Source: JAWRCU01 sp033542235
Lineage (GTDB): Bacteria; Pseudomonadota; Alphaproteobacteria; Rhizobiales; Rhizobiaceae
DNA: 64,000 nucleotides
Assembly (NCBI RefSeq): GCF_033542235.1
Contig: NZ_JAWRCU010000010.1
Coordinates: 62,001 to 126,000, forward strand
Direction of reading: 5' to 3'
Each line of letters starts with the position of its first letter. Position 1 is the first letter of the stretch. The notes under the pieces are model-generated. The model was not told the origin of the DNA, did no database searches, and worked only from the letters and a program-made list of their open reading frames with translations. Below are positions 37,038 to 45,631 of the stretch, piece after piece. The position numbers were made by a program, and so were the translations under genes.

Positions 37038-37199
37038 ATGAGCATACTTATCAGTGTCCTGATCACGTTCCTGGTCGTCGTGCTGGTGCTCTGGCTCATC
37101 AACCGACTGCCGCTCGACGGTCGCACCAAGCAGATTGCTCAGGCCATCGTCGTTATCATCGGAATAGTTTCGCTGCTGCGATACCTCGCCGTTTTCTAG
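37038..37199 (+). CDS. Small two-helix membrane protein (Thivi_2564-like)
   Basis: 53 residues from the ATG at 37038; in-frame starts at 37023 (ATG) and 37011 (TTG) are possible. Two hydrophobic helices ('LISVLITFLVVVLVLWLI' and 'AIVVIIGIVSLLRYLAVF') flank a short 'NRLPLDGRTKQ' loop, the layout of the Thivi_2564 small membrane family. Role unknown. No operon partner. Confidence 0.7.
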   Translation: MSILISVLITFLVVVLVLWLINRLPLDGRTKQIAQAIVVIIGIVSLLRYLAVF

Positions 37200-37261
37200 A
37201 GCATTTGCAGCCAAGTGGGATTACGAGGCGTTGCACCAATGCTACAAAAACAAACGGATAG

Positions 37262-37546
37262 AGCGGCAGCCCGGATCTAATCCGGGCGTCAGACGGCGGC
37301 GGCCCGACGGACGACAAACCGGGCGTCATCGCTGCGCCGCCCCAGAGCCCGCACGTGCTCACGAGCGCCCTAAACATCCCCGTCGCGGACATCCAGGCTG
37401 TCTACCGCGAATGGAAAAGGCGCGGCGCCGAGTTTCTTACCGAGCCCAAGGACCGCGGATCCGAGATCCGCGGCTACATGAAGGACCCCGACGGTCATCT
37501 CATCGAAGTCGCGCAGTCCACCGGAATTCTGCAGCAGCAGCCATAG
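37262..37546 (+). pseudogene. VOC/glyoxalase-family gene, 5'-truncated
   Basis: An open frame entered directly after a TAG (37259-37261) reads 'SPDLIRASDGGGPTDDKPGV', then a typical VOC second half with 'ALNIPVADIQAVYREWKRRG' and 'GYMKDPDGHLIEVAQSTG', and stops at 37546. The N-terminal half of the fold is missing and no start with a ribosome site is found, so this is a decayed copy. A short product from the internal GTG near 37355 is formally possible. Confidence 0.75.
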
Positions 37547-37838
37547 ATCAGCTTAATGGAGCCAGCGTGACGATGTTGCTGGACTGGTTTGTTCATGACG
37601 AGCACGGCACATTAGACGAGCGCCGCGCTCCCGCCCGGTATCGAGCGGCCACCCTTTGAAGTTTGGCGCAATCACGACCCTCCAGCGTGTCGCTGGCGCC
37701 GTCTGCTTTAGGAAGCGACAAAGCTGAGCCCTACGGCCGATATCGGGCGCGATCAGGACCTCCAGTGGTCACCGCAATGTCTGCCCCGAGCAGAACCAAA
37801 GACCAACGCACAAGGGCCGGCGACCATGCAGATCTGTG

Positions 37839-38318
37839 TCATTTCACTGTGAGCAGCACGGCGGCTGCGATCGCGTTGAGGTCCGACGGCAACCATTCCT
37901 TTCGTTCGGGATCATAGAGATCAAGGACCGAAACCGTCAGATCGAGCAGCCCTTCAACATCGCACAGCCTGGAGGACGGCAGGATTTCCCCGAGCATCTG
38001 CTCAAGAACCTCCGCCTCGACCTTCTCTGCATCCAACTCGGCCGCTTTGACGCGCTCACGCAGAAGAAGGATCCGCGGCTGGGATGCGAGCCAATTGTGC
38101 GACTTCATTGCGCGCCTGACCTGCCGCAAAGGCCGAACGGCGGTCTCGCGCCAGACGCGGCAGTTCTGGTCAAATGTTCGGATTTGTTCCGAACTTGGAA
38201 CGCGCCCGGTTACCCCACCGTACAACACCGCCAGCATCAGCGGAATGTCGAGCCCATGGTCGTCCTGTAATCGCAGGCATGCCGGCGCAACACCGGGGCG
38301 CGAATAGACGCTGAGCAT
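37839..38318 (-). CDS. TIGR02444 (DUF2390) family protein
   Basis: 159 residues from the first ATG. 'LSVYSRPGVAPACLRLQDDH' followed by 'GLDIPLMLAVLYGG' and 'WRETAVRPLRQVRRAMKS' are the family blocks; function unknown. The frame stays open upstream and encodes 'EKAPADLWAF', which the family needs (conserved DLW), but no ATG/GTG/TTG lies there. A CTG at 38372, nine bases after GGAG, could start a 177-residue product. I give the conservative ATG; the true start is probably upstream. Confidence 0.82.
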   Translation of the reverse strand: MLSVYSRPGVAPACLRLQDDHGLDIPLMLAVLYGGVTGRVPSSEQIRTFDQNCRVWRETAVRPLRQVRRAMKSHNWLASQPRILLLRERVKAAELDAEKVEAEVLEQMLGEILPSSRLCDVEGLLDLTVSVLDLYDPERKEWLPSDLNAIAAAVLLTVK

Positions 38319-38413
38319 GAACGCCCAGAGATCGGCCGGCGCCTTTTCGTTGTTAACCCTCTGAGATGTCAGCTGAACGGTCTCCTTCAGTCAGGCTGAA
38401 GACGCGGCTCTTC

Positions 38414-39013
38414 TCATTCGGAAAGCAGCGTATCGCGAATGCCTGCTTTGAGCCCGCCCCAGCGCTTGATTGCACCCGTATCAATGTCGAAGAGGTCCAG
38501 TGCTCGAGCAACGGAATGGCTGACGACTTCGCCAATGCTCGTCGGCCTTGCATAGAAGGCCGGGACAGGCGGCATGATTATCGCGCCTATTTGCGTGAGG
38601 CGCACCATCGTCTCCAAATGGCCCAAATGAAGAGGGGTTTCGCGGACCATCAAAACAAGACGGCGCCGTTCCTTAAGGACGACATCCGCGGCGCGGCTCA
38701 TCAGGGTGGAAGTGACGCCGGTGGCGATCTCCGACATGGTCCGCACCGAACAAGGCGCGATAAGCATCCCCATGGTGCGAAACGACCCCGACGCTATGGT
38801 CGCGCCGACATCGGAAACCGGATGGAACACATCGGCGCGTCCCTCCAGATCGGCCTTGTGCAGGCCGAGTTCCTGATGAAGCGTCAGCATGGCAGACCGG
38901 GAGACCACAAGATGTGTCTCGATGCCTGCGGACCGGGCCATCTCCAGCGCCGCGACGCCGTACGCTGCCCCCGATGCACCGGAGATTCCTACGATGAGAC
39001 GTCGCGGCGTCAT
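38414..39013 (-). CDS. ubiX: UbiX-type flavin prenyltransferase
   Basis: 199 residues, normal for UbiX/Pad1, which makes the prenylated FMN cofactor of UbiD decarboxylases. FMN-binding 'IVGISGASGAAYGVAAL', the central 'APCSVRTMSEIATGVTSTLM' and the end block 'GAIIMPPVPAFYARPTS' are present. It starts 2 nt after the UbiD stop, so it probably supplies cofactor to that enzyme. A housekeeping ubiX for ubiquinone may exist elsewhere in the genome. Confidence 0.95.
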   Translation of the reverse strand: MTPRRLIVGISGASGAAYGVAALEMARSAGIETHLVVSRSAMLTLHQELGLHKADLEGRADVFHPVSDVGATIASGSFRTMGMLIAPCSVRTMSEIATGVTSTLMSRAADVVLKERRRLVLMVRETPLHLGHLETMVRLTQIGAIIMPPVPAFYARPTSIGEVVSHSVARALDLFDIDTGAIKRWGGLKAGIRDTLLSE

Positions 39014-39015
39014 GA

Positions 39016-40341
39016 TTACTGGCCTGGGAACCAGTCTTCGGCACGAACCTGATCGGCCATACGCAACCGCTTGCGCTCAAATTCGCGCTCTCGTCCCCAA
39101 GGCTTCGTAGCGTCCACCAAAAGGCGGCCCCAATGGTCCTTCTTTTCATCCCGGTAGAACGATGGCGTATCGGGGATGATCATCATGCTTTTGTCGGGCC
39201 GACAGCGTGTGAGAATGGCCCACTGAACGTCATCCATGTCGTAGATGTTGACGTCCGTGTCGACGACGGTGATCTGCTTCGCCCATATGGGCTCTGCCCC
39301 GATCGTGGCGAGCATCACTTGCCGCGCGTGACCTTCGAACGCGGGCTCGATCTGGACGATCGCGTGATTCACGAATGGCTGACAGGTGACATTAACAATG
39401 CCTGGCAGTGCCGCAGACAGTCGCTGGTAGATATTGGCTGACACCGAAAGCTCGAGCGTGAGCACTTCTTCGGGCGAACCGCAAAGGATCGAGTGGAATA
39501 GGGCGTCCTTTCGCACAGTAACGCCGAGCACTTCGAATACGGCGTTGGGCCCGACCGGAACGTAGTAGCCCATGAACTCGCCAAAAGGGCCCTCCGGACG
39601 GCGCTCGTTGGGCAAGAAGCGCCCTTCGATCACAACCTCGGTCTCCGCTGGCACCTCCAGGTCAATGTGGTTGCACTTCCGCATCGCGATGGGCCGTCCG
39701 CGCAGGCGCGCGGCCACTTCGAGCTCATCCACATCGTAGGGCAGCGGTGCCGCCGCAGTCAGGAAAGCGTGTGCAGGTGGACCGATCAGCATGGCAGCCT
39801 CAAGCGGCTTGCCCATCTTCTCGGCTTTCTCATGGTAGATTGTAAGATGATGACGCGGCGCGAGGCGGCAACGCAGTTCACCATCGCTGATATACATGGA
39901 CCGATGGTAGGACAGGTTGCCGACCCCCGTCTCGGGGTCCTTGGCTATGAACATGGCCGAGGTGAAATATGGAGCCCCGTCCTTGTCGGAGTAGGTTATG
40001 AGCGGCAGGTCTGAGAGCTTGACCTCCTCGTAGGCCGGAAGCTCCGTCGCGGGAACGAGCGGCTCTTTCAACTCGGACGTGCCCAACGAGGCAAGCTTGC
40101 TCCATTGCCGACAAAAGTCGCCAGCATCAATACCGATGATCTCGCCCAGGCGCTCGCGTGTGCTGTAGACATTGGTGATCACGGGAAACCGGGTTCCCTT
40201 CACATTCGTGAACAGCACCGGTTTCGCCCACTTCTTCTGGGCCAGTTGGGTAACCGCAGCAAGCTCATGGGCAGGATCAACCTCACGGTCGACCCGCAGA
40301 ACATCTCCTCGCTCTTCAAGCTTGCGGACAAACTCTCTCAT
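39016..40341 (-). CDS. UbiD-family (prenyl-FMN) decarboxylase
   Basis: 441 residues. UbiD fold with the signature 'ERRPEGPFGEFMGYYVPVGP' holding catalytic Glu/Arg residues, 'MFIAKDPETGVGNLSYHRSM', 'DAGDFCRQWSKLASLG', and 'MDDVQWAILTRCRPDKSMMI'. UbiD enzymes decarboxylate (or carboxylate) aromatic, heteroaromatic or acrylic acids. Its place behind a GntR regulator and opposite an importer, oxidase and aldehyde dehydrogenase argues for a catabolic, not ubiquinone, role. Substrate unknown. Confidence 0.93.
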   Translation of the reverse strand: MREFVRKLEERGDVLRVDREVDPAHELAAVTQLAQKKWAKPVLFTNVKGTRFPVITNVYSTRERLGEIIGIDAGDFCRQWSKLASLGTSELKEPLVPATELPAYEEVKLSDLPLITYSDKDGAPYFTSAMFIAKDPETGVGNLSYHRSMYISDGELRCRLAPRHHLTIYHEKAEKMGKPLEAAMLIGPPAHAFLTAAAPLPYDVDELEVAARLRGRPIAMRKCNHIDLEVPAETEVVIEGRFLPNERRPEGPFGEFMGYYVPVGPNAVFEVLGVTVRKDALFHSILCGSPEEVLTLELSVSANIYQRLSAALPGIVNVTCQPFVNHAIVQIEPAFEGHARQVMLATIGAEPIWAKQITVVDTDVNIYDMDDVQWAILTRCRPDKSMMIIPDTPSFYRDEKKDHWGRLLVDATKPWGREREFERKRLRMADQVRAEDWFPGQ

Positions 40342-40359
40342 ACGATCCTCCGGACGGAA

Positions 40360-41106
40360 TCAGCGGCCCTTGCCGGGCATGCTAAGAATGCGATTTGTGC
40401 GAGCTTCGTGGGTCGAACGCAGACGATAGCGGTCGCCGGGATAGATGAAGCGGCTGCGGGTGACTGGAATTCCTTCACGCCAGGTGGAGCGATCGAGCAG
40501 CAGGCAGGGCTGGCTCCCATCGATCTGCAGAAGGTTGCGCACGTCTTCATCCGCACGAATGGCCCGGATGGTGTTGTCAATCGTGGTCACCGTGGTCTCG
40601 CGAAGGAGCCATGTGTGCGGGGTGACGTTGGTGAAATCCTGTTCGATGTAACTGGGCGCCTCCGCACCGTTGACATACCGATCCTCGAGCTGGATCGGGG
40701 TCCCGTCTTCGAAATGTATGAGCCGCGTGAAGTAGACCACCTCTTCGGGCGGCAGTTGGAGCATGTTGCGGGCCGGACTGTCCTTCCCGAGGATCGAGTG
40801 TTGCAGGACGCGGCAGCTGTGAGCTCCGCCGGATGACGAAATCTCCTCAGTGATATCCGGCAGGTTGAATATCGCGCATTGCATTCGCGGTCCGATGACG
40901 AACGTGCCTCGGCCTTGAATGCGCACCAGCAGGCCATCAGCTTGCAATTCGCGCAGCGCCCTCCGCACCGTCAGCCGGGAAGCCCCGAATTCCCCGGCAA
41001 GATCCCCCTCGGACGGGACCTGGAAGTTAGCGGGCCATTCCTCCGTCTCGATGCGGCGATCGATCGCGGTCTTGATTTTTTCGTAAAGGGGAAGATCGGA
41101 ATTCAC
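40360..41106 (-). CDS. GntR-family regulator (HutC/UTRA type)
   Basis: 248 residues. Winged helix 'FQVPSEGDLAGEFGASRLTV' and 'RRALRELQADGLLVRIQGRG', then a UTRA effector domain including 'EEVVYFTRLIHFEDGTPIQL' and 'IYPGDRYRLRSTH'. It leads the leftward operon GntR, ubiD, ubiX and faces the aldehyde dehydrogenase/importer/oxidase genes, so it probably represses both directions until a small acid or amino-acid-like ligand binds. Confidence 0.94.
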   Translation of the reverse strand: MNSDLPLYEKIKTAIDRRIETEEWPANFQVPSEGDLAGEFGASRLTVRRALRELQADGLLVRIQGRGTFVIGPRMQCAIFNLPDITEEISSSGGAHSCRVLQHSILGKDSPARNMLQLPPEEVVYFTRLIHFEDGTPIQLEDRYVNGAEAPSYIEQDFTNVTPHTWLLRETTVTTIDNTIRAIRADEDVRNLLQIDGSQPCLLLDRSTWREGIPVTRSRFIYPGDRYRLRSTHEARTNRILSMPGKGR

Positions 41107-41399
41107 GGTAGACCCATAGTGATATCATTATTCGCCCGAAACTCTCACACAAATGCGGTTCTTATCAACTCGAATCTTTCCTTCAGGCGGCCGTGAAAGC
41201 CCCGACTATCGGAACTCCCCGCATCGAACTCGCCCTTTCTCACCAGAAATGGGCTATTTGCGCCGACAAACATCAGCCTGTTGACAGGTTAAAAAATATC
41301 AGTTTCACTCAAAACATATATCATTTTACACCCAAATGTATGAGAGACTGAGTCTCGCCTCGGGTTTTCGGGTGTGACAAACACAGTGTGGGAGGGAAC
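41107..41399. promoter_or_regulatory. Divergent promoter region of the UbiD/importer locus
   Basis: 293 bp, more AT-rich than its neighbours, no gene. CATTT (41322-41326) and AAATG (41334-41338) form a weak dyad about 60 bp before the aldehyde dehydrogenase start, a possible GntR site; the evidence is slight. Confidence 0.35.
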
Positions 41400-42890
41400 G
41401 TGCCGACCAAAAATCTGCCGAAGCTAGCAATGTATATCGGCGGCGAATGGGTAGCTCCCGCCTCGGGCCAATACCTGGAAACGATAGACCCCTTCACAGC
41501 CAGGCCCTGGGCCTTGGTGCCGCGGGGCAACGCTGAAGACGCCGATCGGGCCGTCCGCGCCGCGCACAAAGCCTTCGCCGATGGCCCATGGCGCACGATG
41601 CACCCGAGCCTGCGTGGTCGCATCATTCAGCGCTTTGCGGAGCTGATCGAGGAAAACGCCGATGCGCTTGCGGAGATAGAGGTGCGCGACAACGGCCGCC
41701 TGCTGGCCGAGATGCGGCACCAGATCCGCTACATTCCGCGGTGGTATCACTACTATGCCGGCCTTGCGGACAAGATCGAGGGCGCGGTTCATCCCTGCGA
41801 CAAGAAGGCGTTGAGTTTCTCGAGGCACGAACCACTTGGTGTCTGCATCGGCATCGTACCTTGGAACGCGCCGCTATTCCTGTTCTCGCTCAAGGCGGCG
41901 CCGGCGCTCGCAGCAGGCTGCACGCTCGTGATGAAGCCGGCCGAATATACCTCGGCAACCGCGCTCAAGCTGATGGAACTGGTCGAAACAGCTGGCTTTC
42001 CGCCCGGCGTCATAAACGTCGTTACCGGCTACGGGCCTGAAGTCGGTGAGCCCCTGGTAACGCACCCTCTTACGCGGCACGTGGGTTTCACTGGGTCTAC
42101 CCGCACGGGCGCGCACCTCTACTCGCTGGCTGCGAAGGACATCAAGCGCGTCAGCCTGGAACTGGGCGGCAAGTCCCCCAACATCGTTTTCGACGATGCC
42201 AATCTGGACAACGCGGTTCGGGGCGTGGTCGGCGGGATTTTCGGTGCGGTGGGTCAGACCTGCATCGCCGGCTCGCGACTGCTTGTGCACCGAAAAGTGC
42301 AGGACCAGTTCATCGACAAGCTCACGGCTTTCACGAAGACCGCCCGCATCGGCGACCCCAAACATGCCGATACGCGCATCGGCCCCATCGCCAACTCCAT
42401 GCAGTACGAGAAGGTGCTGGGTTACATCGATATCGCCGTCCAGGAAGGAGCCGACCTGATTCTCGGAGGCAAGCGCCCTGACATCGCTGAATGCCAAGCG
42501 GGATACTTCGTGGAGCCAACGATCTTTGCAGGCGTCAACAACAACATGCGTATCGCCCGCGAGGAAGTGTTCGGACCTGTGCTCGCCACCATCGCCTTTG
42601 ATGACCCTGAAGAAGCCATTGCGATCGCGAATGACAGCGAGTTCGGCTTGGCTGCGGGCGTTTGGACTGCGGATATGCGTCGCGCAATCCTGATGTCCGA
42701 GCGTCTGGAAGCCGGCAGTGTGTGGGTCAACACCTATCGGGACGTCTCATACACCACACCCTTCGGCGGATACAAAAAGAGCGGCATCGGTCGCGAGAAC
42801 GGCATCGAGGGTATTCGCGAGTTCTTGCAGACCAAAGCCGTCTGGCTCTCGACCGCGGAAGAGATCGCCAATCCCTTCGTCATCGGCTGA
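41400..42890 (+). CDS. Aldehyde dehydrogenase
   Basis: 496 residues from the GTG at 41400, which follows GGAGG at 41391-41395; another GTG lies at 41388. 'PWNAPLFLFSLKAAPALAAG', 'LELGGKSPNIVF' (general base) and 'GQTCIAGSRLLV' (catalytic Cys) are intact, and it ends with 'PFGGYKKSGIGRENG'. It should oxidise the aldehyde produced by the FAD oxidase or a related step of this locus. First gene of the rightward operon. Paralogue of the enzyme at 1-1016. Confidence 0.95.
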   Translation: MPTKNLPKLAMYIGGEWVAPASGQYLETIDPFTARPWALVPRGNAEDADRAVRAAHKAFADGPWRTMHPSLRGRIIQRFAELIEENADALAEIEVRDNGRLLAEMRHQIRYIPRWYHYYAGLADKIEGAVHPCDKKALSFSRHEPLGVCIGIVPWNAPLFLFSLKAAPALAAGCTLVMKPAEYTSATALKLMELVETAGFPPGVINVVTGYGPEVGEPLVTHPLTRHVGFTGSTRTGAHLYSLAAKDIKRVSLELGGKSPNIVFDDANLDNAVRGVVGGIFGAVGQTCIAGSRLLVHRKVQDQFIDKLTAFTKTARIGDPKHADTRIGPIANSMQYEKVLGYIDIAVQEGADLILGGKRPDIAECQAGYFVEPTIFAGVNNNMRIAREEVFGPVLATIAFDDPEEAIAIANDSEFGLAAGVWTADMRRAILMSERLEAGSVWVNTYRDVSYTTPFGGYKKSGIGRENGIEGIREFLQTKAVWLSTAEEIANPFVIG

Positions 42891-42989
42891 TCGGCGAGGG
42901 GTCCGACAATCGCACGGGGGTCGGACGAATGAAGAAGGGCCCGGATGTAAGCCGGCAGCCGGGCCATATCAACAATGGGAGACTTGGAA

Positions 42990-43877
42990 ATGCAAACGAG
43001 CAATAGACCTTGGCTCGGTAGAATCGCAGCCAAAATCGCAATAGCTGTTCCGGGAGTGATGCTGGCAAGTGGCGCTGTCCATGCGCAGAGCGCGGCTGAC
43101 CTCCTGCCCAAGAAGTATCGCGACGCCGGCGTCATCAACCTGGTCACGGATGCCAAATATCCCCCGTTCCAATACATCGACGAATCCGGGAAGATGGTCG
43201 GCTTTGAGGTCGATCTTTGGAATGCGATCGCCGAGCGGCTGAAAGTGAAGATGGAAGTGACGTCGGTGGCCTTCGATTCGATGATCCCGGGAGTTCAGTC
43301 CGGCCGGTGGGACATCTCGATGGAAGGCATTACCGACAATGCAGAACGTCAGGCGGTCGTAAGTTTCGTCGATTACGGATACACGACGTCATCGGCCTAC
43401 GTGCTTGAGTCAAAAGGCGCGGAGATCAACGATCATCTGGGATTGTGCGGCCTGAAGGGCGCAGCACAGAGTGGTACCGAATGGGTCGGAATGATCACGG
43501 CGGAGTTGGCTGCCGCCTGCAGCGAGTCGGGGAAGCCCGCGCCTACCGTTGCTGAATTTGGAACTTCGGACGCAACGCTTCTTTCCGTCTATTCCGGGCG
43601 CACCGACTTCGTGCTCACCTCCGCAGCATCGGCTCAGGAAATCAAAAAGTCGGCGCCACACCCGGTAAAGGTCGTGCCGATGCCCATCCTGCCGCGCAAG
43701 CCGAGCGGAATTGCTTTCCGTAAGAATGAAGGAGACCTGGGCAAGGCCCTGTTGGCCGCGCTCAAAGAGATCCGCGCGGATGGTGCGTACGACAAGATCT
43801 ATTCCGCTTGGAGCGTCGAGCCCATGAAGATGGAGCACGAGCCCGGAATCAACCTTGAGACCGTGCCGACGAAATAG
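42990..43877 (+). CDS. ABC transporter substrate-binding protein (amino-acid type)
   Basis: 295 residues with a signal peptide ('AIAVPGVMLASGAVHAQS'). A type-2 periplasmic binding protein of the polar amino acid family (SBP_bac_3): 'FQYIDESGKMVGFEVDLWNA', 'FDSMIPGVQSGRWDISMEGI' and 'GIAFRKNEGDLGKALLAALK'. I prefer the ATG at 42990, 8 nt after GGAG, over the one at 42975. Follows the aldehyde dehydrogenase by about 100 nt. Confidence 0.92.
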   Translation: MQTSNRPWLGRIAAKIAIAVPGVMLASGAVHAQSAADLLPKKYRDAGVINLVTDAKYPPFQYIDESGKMVGFEVDLWNAIAERLKVKMEVTSVAFDSMIPGVQSGRWDISMEGITDNAERQAVVSFVDYGYTTSSAYVLESKGAEINDHLGLCGLKGAAQSGTEWVGMITAELAAACSESGKPAPTVAEFGTSDATLLSVYSGRTDFVLTSAASAQEIKKSAPHPVKVVPMPILPRKPSGIAFRKNEGDLGKALLAALKEIRADGAYDKIYSAWSVEPMKMEHEPGINLETVPTK

Positions 43878-43884
43878 TGCCCAC

Positions 43885-43909
43885 GGGCCGACGAGAATAC
43901 CGTCGGCCC
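43885..43909 (+). other. Stem-loop after the substrate-binding gene
   Basis: Perfect 9-bp arms GGGCCGACG (43885-43893) and CGTCGGCCC (43901-43909) with a 7-nt loop, then TTACTCTT. Probably a transcript-stabilising or attenuating hairpin between the binding-protein and permease genes. Confidence 0.65.
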
Positions 43910-43937
43910 TTACTCTTGCACAACCTCTCGAGCGACC

Positions 43938-44825
43938 ATGTCCATAGCCACGCATTGTGATCAGCCGTCCGCCGGCTCTCATCAGCCGGAACAACCGATG
44001 CTGATCTACGTCCCCGCCCGCTCCTGGGGAACCCGTGCGGCTGCAGTCCTGCTGTCGTTGGTGGTCGTCTATTTTCTGTTTTCGATCGCGGGCAACGCGA
44101 ACTTCGGCTGGTCCGTGGTCGGCGAATATCTGTTCGACGCCCGCATTCTGTCCGGACTCTATCTCACCGTCTGGCTGACAATCGTCACCATGGTCATCGG
44201 CGTCGTGCTGGGGACGGTTTTCGCGGTCATGGCGATGTCCACAAACGTCGTGATCTCGACCGTAGCCAACGCCTATATCTGGTTTTTCCGCGGCACTCCG
44301 GTGCTCGTCCAGCTGATCTTCTGGTACAATCTGGGAGCCCTGTTTCCTGAACTCTCCATCGGTATCCCCTTTACCTCTTGGGGTGTGTCGGCGCCCACCA
44401 ACAGTCTCATTTCGCCTGTCACTGCAGCCGTGCTGGGGCTGGGCCTGAATGAGGGTGCGTATATGTCCGAGATCATCCGTAGCGGCCTGCTTTCGGTCGA
44501 CCCCGGCCAGCGCCAGGCCGCGACTTCGCTCGGCATGACAGCGAGAAAGGCGCTTTGGCGCATCGTGCTACCGCAGGCCATGCCGGTGATCATTCCCCCA
44601 ACCGGCAATCAGACGATCGGCATGCTGAAAACGTCATCCCTGGTCAGCGTGATCTCGCTCGCGGACCTGCTTTACTCGGCACAGACGATCTATTCCCGCA
44701 ACTTCCAGACGATCCCGCTGCTGATTGTCGCCTGCATCTGGTACTTGCTGGCAACGACCGCCCTCAGTTGGCTGCAAAGCCGCATCGAACGGCACTTCGC
44801 TCGTTCGCGGAGCCAGCCGACATGA
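43938..44825 (+). CDS. Amino-acid-type ABC transporter permease
   Basis: 295 residues, HisM/GltK-like. 'AYIWFFRGTPVLVQLIFWYN' and the EAA-type loop 'RQAATSLGMTARKALWRIVL' contact the ATPase. About five or six hydrophobic segments. Its stop overlaps the ATG of the ATPase gene (ATGA). A single permease gene implies a homodimeric pore. Confidence 0.94.
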   Translation: MSIATHCDQPSAGSHQPEQPMLIYVPARSWGTRAAAVLLSLVVVYFLFSIAGNANFGWSVVGEYLFDARILSGLYLTVWLTIVTMVIGVVLGTVFAVMAMSTNVVISTVANAYIWFFRGTPVLVQLIFWYNLGALFPELSIGIPFTSWGVSAPTNSLISPVTAAVLGLGLNEGAYMSEIIRSGLLSVDPGQRQAATSLGMTARKALWRIVLPQAMPVIIPPTGNQTIGMLKTSSLVSVISLADLLYSAQTIYSRNFQTIPLLIVACIWYLLATTALSWLQSRIERHFARSRSQPT

Positions 44826-45619
44826 TGCATTCTCCCCCGGAAAACAGGCAAGCCATGCGTGCTCCAATGGTCGTGTTCGACCGGGTATCCAAGAGTTTCG
44901 GCAATCTGCCTGTCCTGCGCGACATCAATCTCACCGTGTCTGCAGGCGAGGTCATTAGCCTGATCGGACCTTCCGGGTCCGGCAAATCGACCCTCTTGCG
45001 ATGCGTGAATCACTTAGAACGCATCGAAAGTGGCAGCATAACGGTCGATGGGGAGTTGATCGGCTACAAGCGGGTCGGCAATCACGCCTACGAGCTGCCG
45101 GAGAAGCTGATCGCGAGGCAACGCGCCCGCATCGGCATGGTCTTCCAAAGCTTCAACCTGTTCGGTCATAAGACGGCGCTTGAAAATGTAATGGAAGCAC
45201 CGGTTCATGTGCTGCGAATTCCGCGCCGGGAGGCCGAAGAGCGGGCGGTTCAACTGCTCACCCGGGTCGGTCTGGCCGACAGGATGCATAACTACCCCCG
45301 CCAGCTTTCGGGTGGGCAGCAGCAGCGTGTGGCCATAGCCCGCGCGCTGGCCATGAGGCCGAAACTCATCCTTTTCGACGAACCGACCAGCGCCCTCGAT
45401 CCAGAACTGGTCGGCGAAGTGCTCGACGTTATGCGCGGTCTAGCCTCTGACGGCATGACGATGATGGTCGTCACACACGAGATGTCGTTCGCGCGTGAAG
45501 TTTGTCACCGCATAGCGTTCGTCGAGGCGGGCAGGATTGTCGAATGCGGCAAGCCTGCCGAGGTTCTCGACAATCCGGCTTTCGAACGGACCCGGGCGTT
45601 TCTCTCCAGAGTGCAATGA
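44822..45619 (+). CDS. Amino-acid-type ABC transporter ATPase
   Basis: 265 residues, GlnQ/HisP type. Walker A 'GPSGSGKSTLLRCVNHLE', Q-loop 'MVFQSFNLFGHKTALENVME', signature 'LSGGQQQRVAIARALAM', Walker B 'LILFDEPTSALDPELVGEVL'. The start overlaps the permease stop. Confidence 0.95.
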   Translation: MMHSPPENRQAMRAPMVVFDRVSKSFGNLPVLRDINLTVSAGEVISLIGPSGSGKSTLLRCVNHLERIESGSITVDGELIGYKRVGNHAYELPEKLIARQRARIGMVFQSFNLFGHKTALENVMEAPVHVLRIPRREAEERAVQLLTRVGLADRMHNYPRQLSGGQQQRVAIARALAMRPKLILFDEPTSALDPELVGEVLDVMRGLASDGMTMMVVTHEMSFAREVCHRIAFVEAGRIVECGKPAEVLDNPAFERTRAFLSRVQ

Positions 45620-45631
45620 TACGGCACTCTG

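Noticed and set aside
38414..39013. UbiX as the ubiquinone-pathway enzyme
   Set aside because: Coupled to a UbiD behind a GntR regulator and facing an importer operon; a catabolic cofactor role fits better, though a dual role cannot be excluded.
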